Of a DNA stretch of 12,139 nucleotides, positions 7,566 through 12,139 are shown piece by piece (position 1 is the first letter of the stretch; every line of letters begins with the position of its first letter). The stretch is from NCBI GenBank assembly GCA_041674625.1, contig JBAYVI010000099.1, positions 1 to 12,139 of the forward strand, written 5' to 3'. The notes beneath the pieces are model-generated. The model was not told where the DNA came from and searched no databases. It saw only the letters and a program-made list of their open reading frames with translations. A program made the position numbers and the translations under genes. Source of the stretch: BRH-c32 sp041674625 (lineage in GTDB: Bacteria; Bacteroidota; Ignavibacteria; Ignavibacteriales; Melioribacteraceae).

Positions 7566-8633
7566 TTAAAATAGAGAAATGGCTTTAGAAAGTGAATTTT
7601 TTACATCTTTAACTGATGCTTCGACATCAATTATAGTTAAACCGAAATCCATCGGAAGTACAAATTTTATTTTTGAATTTCTATTTTTTTTATCCTTGGA
7701 CATGTAGTTCATTACTTTATTATAATCAACTTTTATGGGTTTAATATAAGGGCGAAAACGTGTAATCAAAGTAAGAAAAGTATTTAATTTTTTTTCGGGA
7801 ATATATCCAAGAGTATGAGAAAGATAAAATGCTGCTGCCATTCCAATTACAACTGCCTGACCATGTTTTAATTTATAATTAAGAGAGGACTCCACCGCAT
7901 GACCGAAAGTATGTCCAAGATTAAGTATTTTTCTTACTCCCCCTTCTTTCTCATCATTTTCTACCACGGAAGCCTTTATACTAATACACTGTTCAAGTAC
8001 AGAAACTATTTTGTCTTCTTCAAGTTCTACAAGAGAATGAAAATTCTCAACTAAATAATCATTAAACTCATTTTCAGTCAAGTAAGAGTATTTAGATATT
8101 TCACCGAGTCCACAGATTACTTCGTCGGATGGAAGCGTAGTAAAAAACTCTGTATCGATTACTACTGATTTTGGGTTATAAAATGAACCAATATGATTCT
8201 TTAGTCCATTAAAATTAATTCCTGTTTTTCCGCCAATTGCGCTATCAGAAGCTGCTAATAACGTAGTGGGGATATTCACATACGAAATTCCACGATTATA
8301 TATTGATGCCGCAAATCCGGCAGTATCACCTGTAATTCCACCACCAATCGCTATTACAAATGAATCGCGTCCAAAGGAATTTTTTAATAATTCTGAAAGT
8401 ATTTTATTTATTTCGTTGAAAGATTTATTTTTTTCAGTTGCCTCAAAAAGATATTTGACTTTTTTCCCATTGAATTTTTTAATAAATCGGTCAACCTTTT
8501 TTTTATGAAACTTATAAACATTATCATCAATAACGAAAAAAGCATCGTTACCAGTTATAAATTCAACCGATTCGAGCGAATCAATAACAACTTTATAAGT
8601 ATTGCTTTCTGAATTAACTAATATTTCTTTCAT
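7566..8633 (-). CDS. aroB: 3-dehydroquinate synthase
   Basis: AroB converts DAHP to 3-dehydroquinate, the second step of the shikimate pathway, using NAD and a divalent metal in the cytoplasm. The 355-residue length is normal. The NAD-binding region shows AIGGGITGDTAGFAAS (95-110), and NIPTTLLAASDSAIGGKTGIN (120-140) is the family signature. The metal ligands expected from the family are E178 (GLGEISKY), H241 (LNLGHTFGHAVE) and H257 (KHGQAVVIGM). K181 and the DKK motif (314-316) are also present. The usual GLAE and HGEA words read GLGE and HGQA here, modest variants that leave the ligands intact. The start ATG at 8633-8631 lies inside the end of aroK, so the two genes overlap by 20 bp and are probably translationally coupled. 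The exported GHL10 gene follows by 2 bp. Confidence 0.96.
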   Translation of the reverse strand: MKEILVNSESNTYKVVIDSLESVEFITGNDAFFVIDDNVYKFHKKKVDRFIKKFNGKKVKYLFEATEKNKSFNEINKILSELLKNSFGRDSFVIAIGGGITGDTAGFAASIYNRGISYVNIPTTLLAASDSAIGGKTGINFNGLKNHIGSFYNPKSVVIDTEFFTTLPSDEVICGLGEISKYSYLTENEFNDYLVENFHSLVELEEDKIVSVLEQCISIKASVVENDEKEGGVRKILNLGHTFGHAVESSLNYKLKHGQAVVIGMAAAFYLSHTLGYIPEKKLNTFLTLITRFRPYIKPIKVDYNKVMNYMSKDKKNRNSKIKFVLPMDFGLTIIDVEASVKDVKNSLSKAISLF

Positions 8634-9171
8634 ATAATTTCTTCTTAATTTTTTTTACAAGTAAATCGATATTATTTCCGAATTTATTTTTTTCGGTTTC
8701 AATAATAATATCTGCTTGGGAATAATATTGTTCTCTTTCAATTAACATAGATTTTATTTTTTCGGTAAAATCATCTTTATCGACTGAGTTTAAAACCATC
8801 TCTTTAAAAATAGGTCTATCCGTCTTGTGTTTCAATCTTTCGTATAAAGTTTCGGGAGAAACTTTTATGTAAATTAGCAGCCCTTTATTTTTTATTAGAT
8901 CAAGATTATCGCTACTAATAATTGTTCCACCGCCGAGGGAAATTACAACCATTTTTTCTTCAGAAAGTTCTTTTAGAAGGTTACTTTCTAAATTTCTAAA
9001 ATATTCTTCCCCCTTTGTTTCAAATATTTTTGTAACTGAAAGTGATTCTCTTTTTTGAATCTCTTTATCTAGGTCATAAAAATTAAGACCCATTACATTT
9101 GCCGTTATTGGTCCAATCGTACTTTTACCACTTGTCATAAATCCCGTAAAATATATTCTTATTTCTTCCAT
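8614..9171 (-). CDS. aroK: Shikimate kinase
   Basis: Shikimate kinase phosphorylates the 3-hydroxyl of shikimate with ATP in the cytoplasm. The 185-residue product has the normal size for this P-loop family. The Walker A motif is GFMTSGKST (10-18). D33 and D35 in FYDLDKEI match the conserved Mg/shikimate aspartates. R59 (EEYFRNLE) and the SLGGGT loop (78-83) match the shikimate-binding residues. The lid arginine is R119 in DRPIF, and R146 in REQYY is the conserved C-terminal arginine. The ATG at 9171-9169 has GGGAAG directly in front of it, which is too close to be a good ribosome site. It follows the barrel gene by 70 AT-rich bases with no hairpin terminator, so it may be read from upstream or from a local promoter I cannot place. 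The 3' end overlaps aroB by 20 bp. Other shikimate genes are not in the window. Confidence 0.95.
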   Translation of the reverse strand: MEEIRIYFTGFMTSGKSTIGPITANVMGLNFYDLDKEIQKRESLSVTKIFETKGEEYFRNLESNLLKELSEEKMVVISLGGGTIISSDNLDLIKNKGLLIYIKVSPETLYERLKHKTDRPIFKEMVLNSVDKDDFTEKIKSMLIEREQYYSQADIIIETEKNKFGNNIDLLVKKIKKKLYERNIS

Positions 9172-9241
9172 CTTCCCAATAAATCAAATATTATCTTATC
9201 TATATAATAAAATAAAAGGGAATGAAAAAGAGAGAATGGAT

Positions 9242-9955
9242 TTAATTTAGTGTAAAAGTTACTCCAATCATAAAAATAATACCATCGATATTCACAGCAG
9301 TGTCAAAATTATGAACCGGGAGAAGGAGACTCCTATCAGGTAGAATTACGATACTCTCCTTATATGTATTATTAAATTTTAACTCCGGATCTCTGAAACG
9401 CATCTGTCCTCTTATTCCCAGATTCTCAGTTATTTGATAATCCATACCTACCGCTACATGGATACCAAATGCAAATTTTTCGAGCTTGCTATCGATAGAA
9501 ATATTATAAAAATCACGAATATAATTTCCAAAATAAGCTCCAACTCCACCTCCCATAAAAAACTTAAAATCAGATGTAGAAAATGGGAGATGGTAATATA
9601 CTGAAAGTTCGACAGGATAAATTTGGTATCCTTCATTCATTTTTAATTTACTTCCACCCAAATTCATTGCGAAATTATTGTCGGTTCGCTTTAGGCTTTC
9701 TATTGAAAGACCAACAATAATTCCTTCGTCTATAAAATAACGTACTTCACCATAGTATCCATAAATACCATCTATATTCTCATGGCTGCCTCTTTCATAA
9801 ATATCAGAACTATTGGGATGGAGAAATATTTTTGAACTTGTTATATAAGAATAGTTTAAGGAGAGATTAAAACTCCCCGGTTCGGATTGAGCAAATACAA
9901 TTCTAACCGAGACTAAAAAAAGTATAATAATAATTATGCTGATATTTTTTCTCAT
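9242..9955 (-). CDS. Small outer-membrane beta-barrel protein (hypothetical)
   Basis: From the ATG at 9955-9953 the product has 237 residues. A signal peptide at 1-22 (MRKNISIIIIILFLVSVRIV, then FA) ends before Q23. The rest alternates hydrophobic and polar residues with aromatic girdle positions, typical of an 8-10-strand barrel: SFNLSLNYSYI, YGYYGEVRYFI, IYPVELSVYYHL, FFMGGGVGAYFG, FAFGIHVAVGMDYQI and a last strand FMIGVTFTLN. The GGGVGAYFG strand and the NLGIRGQMRFRDPE segment are common in OmpW/OMP_b-brl-like proteins of the Bacteroidetes/Chlorobi group. A TTG at 9970 would add five residues (MYICR) ahead of the signal peptide. I prefer the ATG because those five codons overlap a promoter-like box. 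No enzyme motif is present; ligand and function are unknown. It lies between two transcription units and probably has its own promoter. Confidence 0.82.
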   Translation of the reverse strand: MRKNISIIIIILFLVSVRIVFAQSEPGSFNLSLNYSYITSSKIFLHPNSSDIYERGSHENIDGIYGYYGEVRYFIDEGIIVGLSIESLKRTDNNFAMNLGGSKLKMNEGYQIYPVELSVYYHLPFSTSDFKFFMGGGVGAYFGNYIRDFYNISIDSKLEKFAFGIHVAVGMDYQITENLGIRGQMRFRDPELKFNNTYKESIVILPDRSLLLPVHNFDTAVNIDGIIFMIGVTFTLN

Positions 9956-9959
9956 GCGG

Positions 9960-9967
9960 CAAATATA
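9960..9967 (-). promoter_or_regulatory. Candidate Bacteroidetes-type -7 box (TATATTTG) directly before the barrel gene
   Basis: The minus strand reads TATATTTG (9967 to 9960), a perfect match to the TAnnTTTG -7 element known for the Bacteroidetes primary sigma factor. Its last base is only 4 bases before the ATG at 9955. A start site 5-7 bases after the box would make the mRNA leaderless or nearly so. The -33 TTTG partner is not clear: the region 18-22 bases upstream is a T-rich run (around 9985-9990). Whether this organism's sigma factor uses the element is inference. Confidence 0.4.
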
Positions 9968-10032
9968 CAAAGAGAAATAGATTAAAAAAGTGTAAAAATT
10001 TGGTGCTATTTATATGGAGGTGGTTTAAAGCA

Positions 10033-10060
10033 AAAAAGGATCGCAATTGCGATCCTTTTT
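10033..10060 (-). terminator. Rho-independent terminator after the PpiD-like gene (perfect 28-bp palindrome)
   Basis: Positions 10033-10060 are a perfect inverted repeat: A5 GGATCGCAA on one side and TTGCGATCC T5 on the other. The sixth A at 10032 lengthens the minus-strand T run. As RNA it folds into a GC-containing stem of 12 or 13 bp with a tetraloop or smaller, followed by a U tract. It starts 20 bases after the PpiD-like stop codon, so it most likely ends that leftward transcript. That separates it from the barrel gene, whose start lies 78 bases further on. Confidence 0.88.
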
Positions 10061-10080
10061 CAAAAAACTATTTATAGGAA

Positions 10081-12139
10081 TTAAAAGAATAGATGTCTAT
10101 TATCAACAATCTTAACTTCTTTTTTAAGGTCTTGAACCCATTGAGTAAAATATCGATTACGTTTTTGATTAATCAATTCTCTGCGAATACCATCTTTCTG
10201 GAGTGCAAAAATTGCATCGTCAAATTTAGTTCTATAAGTTACTTTTACTAATAAAGCACCTCTGCTTCCTTTTATTGGAGGAGATACTTTATTTATTTCA
10301 GCATTGATTGCATATTGAGTGAAAGCAAACTCTCTTCCGAGTCCATCAACTAAACCATTCGTGGTAAATTCATTTTCGGTGGTATCCACTTTTGCAGTAG
10401 GAACAACCTCATGAACCAATGAAAGATCTCCAAAATCTCCAACTTTAGCTCTTGCTTGTTTGGCAATTTCTAATGATTTAGCAATTTTCTTTTCGCGAAG
10501 CAGATTACTATTAATTAATGGAGCAACTTCTTCCATAGTTTTATATCCGGGATTAATAATCTCGGAAACAGTAGCTACTACATAACCTGCAGGGACTTTA
10601 TAAACATCACTAACTTCACCAACGCTATTATCGAAAGACCATTCAACAATTGCACGGCTTACACCGATACCGGCAATTGCCTGAGCATCTTCATTAAATG
10701 GAGGCGTTTCAATAACTGCATATTTAAGTGATTTGCCTCTTACTTCAAGTCCATCTTCTTTTGCTACATAAGCAAAATCTCTCGAATCATTTATCAATTG
10801 ATCCGATGTAGAACCTGAAAGAGTAACTTTATTATTAATTTTTTCTACGACAAAATCTTGGCTTGATTTACCTTCGATTTTAATTACATGATAACCATAA
10901 CTTGTTTTTACAGGTTTAGTAATAGAACCAACACTTCCTGAATAAACTGCGTTTTCAAATTCTTTTACCATTTGATTTTTACCGAACCAACCTAACTCAC
11001 CACCTTTTACTGCACTACCCGGATCATCAGAATTTGTTCTTGCTAATTGTGCAAAGTTCTTGCCTTTTGTTGCTTCTTCATAAACTCTATTTGCTTTTGC
11101 TAAATCTTCAGCATCATTACCCGTTGATTTTACCAGTATGTGAGATGCTTTTACTACCTCATTTTTGGAAGGAACCTTACCAAGTAAGTGGTAAATTGTA
11201 AAACCATCAAATGAAGAAACTGGACCGACTAACGCACCCGGAGCTGCTGATTGTAATAAATCTTTTGCTTCTTCCGGCAATGCCGTAAAATTCAATGTGT
11301 CTTTAGAATAAGGCTGTTCAGAATAAATATCTACATACGACTTAAACGATGCAGTATCAGTTTTCATCTTTGCTAATAGACCTTGAAGATTTGATTTAAC
11401 AGAAGCCGTATCTTCTTTTGATGCAATTCTGCGAAACATTACATATTTTAATTTTCTCTGAGCAAGTATCTTAAAATCTTCTTTATGTTCGTCATAATAT
11501 GCTTTTTTATCGGCATCAGTTACTTTTACATCGGTATCAGGAATAGTATTAGCATCAATAAAAGCATATTGAGCTTTCATCTTAATACCCTGCTCGGTAA
11601 ATTTTTCTTTAACTTCTGCATCACTAACATTGACAGAGGCGAATAAGAAAGTTTGTAATTTCTGTTGAATTAATTGCTGCTTAATTTGATCTTCGACATT
11701 TAATATGATTTCTTTATTACGAGGATCTGTAATTGCCTGTTCATAAGCTTGACGATTAAAATTACCGAGTGAATCAGTAAATTGTTGTTTCAAAAATGCA
11801 GGCGGATTAGGACCTAATATAGCAGTTCTAACTTCTTCATCGGAAACTTTTATACCAAAGTCAGCTATTTTCTTATCAATTAATTTCTGAGTAACTAAAG
11901 CATCCCAGACTTGATCTCTAAAATAATCCATTTGCTGTTCATCTAAATCTTGACCGGTGGATTGTATTTGATTTTTGCGAGCACGCTCTACAAAATCATT
12001 ATATTCTTTATACGAGACCTCTTCACCGTCAACAGAACCGACGTTATTTGTTCTATTGCCCATAAACTCTAATACACGAGAATCGGAAACAACCATGAAC
12101 AAAACGAAAAGACCGCCTACAAGGATAATAAACCAAGGC
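10081..12139 (-). CDS. PpiD/SurA-like periplasmic peptidyl-prolyl isomerase (5' end missing)
   Basis: The reverse frame is open to the window edge, giving 685 visible residues from 12138. TTG (12102) and ATG (12096) codons near the edge lie inside an uninterrupted hydrophobic segment (visible residues 2-17, WFIILVGGLFVLFMVV), so the true start is beyond 12139. This segment should be the PpiD-type N-terminal inner-membrane anchor. Numbering visible residues: a SurA/PpiD-type helical chaperone region spans about 35-185. A degenerate parvulin-like region spans about 228-322. A canonical parvulin domain spans about 327-424, with KASHILVKS, ARTNSDDPGSAVKGGELGWFG and PVKTSYGYHVIKIEG. Two more PPIase-like endings occur near 500-525 and 606-634. 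The protein should help outer-membrane and secreted proteins fold at the inner-membrane face of the periplasm. It is followed by a strong terminator. PpiD-type is more likely than soluble SurA because of the retained membrane helix. Confidence 0.9.
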   Translation of the reverse strand, partial: PWFIILVGGLFVLFMVVSDSRVLEFMGNRTNNVGSVDGEEVSYKEYNDFVERARKNQIQSTGQDLDEQQMDYFRDQVWDALVTQKLIDKKIADFGIKVSDEEVRTAILGPNPPAFLKQQFTDSLGNFNRQAYEQAITDPRNKEIILNVEDQIKQQLIQQKLQTFLFASVNVSDAEVKEKFTEQGIKMKAQYAFIDANTIPDTDVKVTDADKKAYYDEHKEDFKILAQRKLKYVMFRRIASKEDTASVKSNLQGLLAKMKTDTASFKSYVDIYSEQPYSKDTLNFTALPEEAKDLLQSAAPGALVGPVSSFDGFTIYHLLGKVPSKNEVVKASHILVKSTGNDAEDLAKANRVYEEATKGKNFAQLARTNSDDPGSAVKGGELGWFGKNQMVKEFENAVYSGSVGSITKPVKTSYGYHVIKIEGKSSQDFVVEKINNKVTLSGSTSDQLINDSRDFAYVAKEDGLEVRGKSLKYAVIETPPFNEDAQAIAGIGVSRAIVEWSFDNSVGEVSDVYKVPAGYVVATVSEIINPGYKTMEEVAPLINSNLLREKKIAKSLEIAKQARAKVGDFGDLSLVHEVVPTAKVDTTENEFTTNGLVDGLGREFAFTQYAINAEINKVSPPIKGSRGALLVKVTYRTKFDDAIFALQKDGIRRELINQKRNRYFTQWVQDLKKEVKIVDNRHLFF

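Noticed and set aside
9454..9636. Second minus-strand frame of 60 codons inside the barrel gene
   Set aside because: It lies in another frame of a gene with clear signal peptide and beta-strand periodicity, and it has no independent start signal.
12094..12102. TTG or ATG near the right edge as the start of the PpiD-like gene
   Set aside because: The frame is open to the window edge and the codons upstream (P-W-F-I-I-L-V-G-G-L) continue a membrane helix, so the real start is outside.
1..12139. CRISPR array, tRNA, insertion sequence, prophage or defence island
   Set aside because: I saw no regularly spaced repeats, tRNA-like cloverleaf, transposase, integrase or nuclease-like gene. All genes are housekeeping, envelope or sensor types of similar base composition.

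Overview
The window is an ordinary, gene-dense stretch of an AT-rich bacterial chromosome. It holds nine protein genes, two of them cut by the window edges. No tRNA, rRNA, CRISPR array, insertion sequence or phage gene was seen. Mitochondrial-type aconitase, ADP-heptose biosynthesis, periplasmic and outer-membrane proteins with signal peptides, a possible TAnnTTFG-like (TAnnTTTG) promoter box and low GC together suggest a Gram-negative member of the Bacteroidetes/Chlorobi/Ignavibacteria group. Ignavibacteria are my best guess, but this is inference from style and not from a marker gene.

Left part (1-4254): a membrane-anchored PAS-GAF sensor protein runs leftward off the window. Divergent from it, across a 143-bp spacer with repeated AACGAA words, is a short rightward unit: gmhA (sedoheptulose-7-phosphate isomerase, TTG start), then 13 bp later an aconitase gene. 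A strong hairpin terminator at 4223-4254 closes it and probably serves the convergent gene too.

Middle (4360-5840): a membrane-anchored DUF192 protein (leftward) and a cytoplasmic S9-like alpha/beta hydrolase (rightward) diverge from a 71-bp, very AT-rich spacer.

Right part (5857-12139): everything is leftward. In transcription order come a PpiD/SurA-like periplasmic folding factor (N-terminus off the window), a perfect-palindrome terminator, a small outer-membrane beta-barrel protein with its own candidate promoter, and then a tightly packed block aroK-aroB-GHL10. The first two genes of that block overlap by 20 bp, and the third starts 2 bp after aroB. They supply two shikimate-pathway steps (3-dehydroquinate synthase and shikimate kinase) plus an exported glycosyl-hydrolase-like protein related to YddW/DigH. 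Much of the right half therefore concerns the cell envelope, mixed with central metabolism.

I found no convincing new multi-gene system. The points most worth checking are a possible leaderless promoter before the barrel gene, the translational coupling of an envelope glycosidase to shikimate genes, a G7 tract near the aconitase 3' end, the repeated parvulin-like modules in the PpiD-like protein, and the operator-like repeats between the sensor and gmhA.
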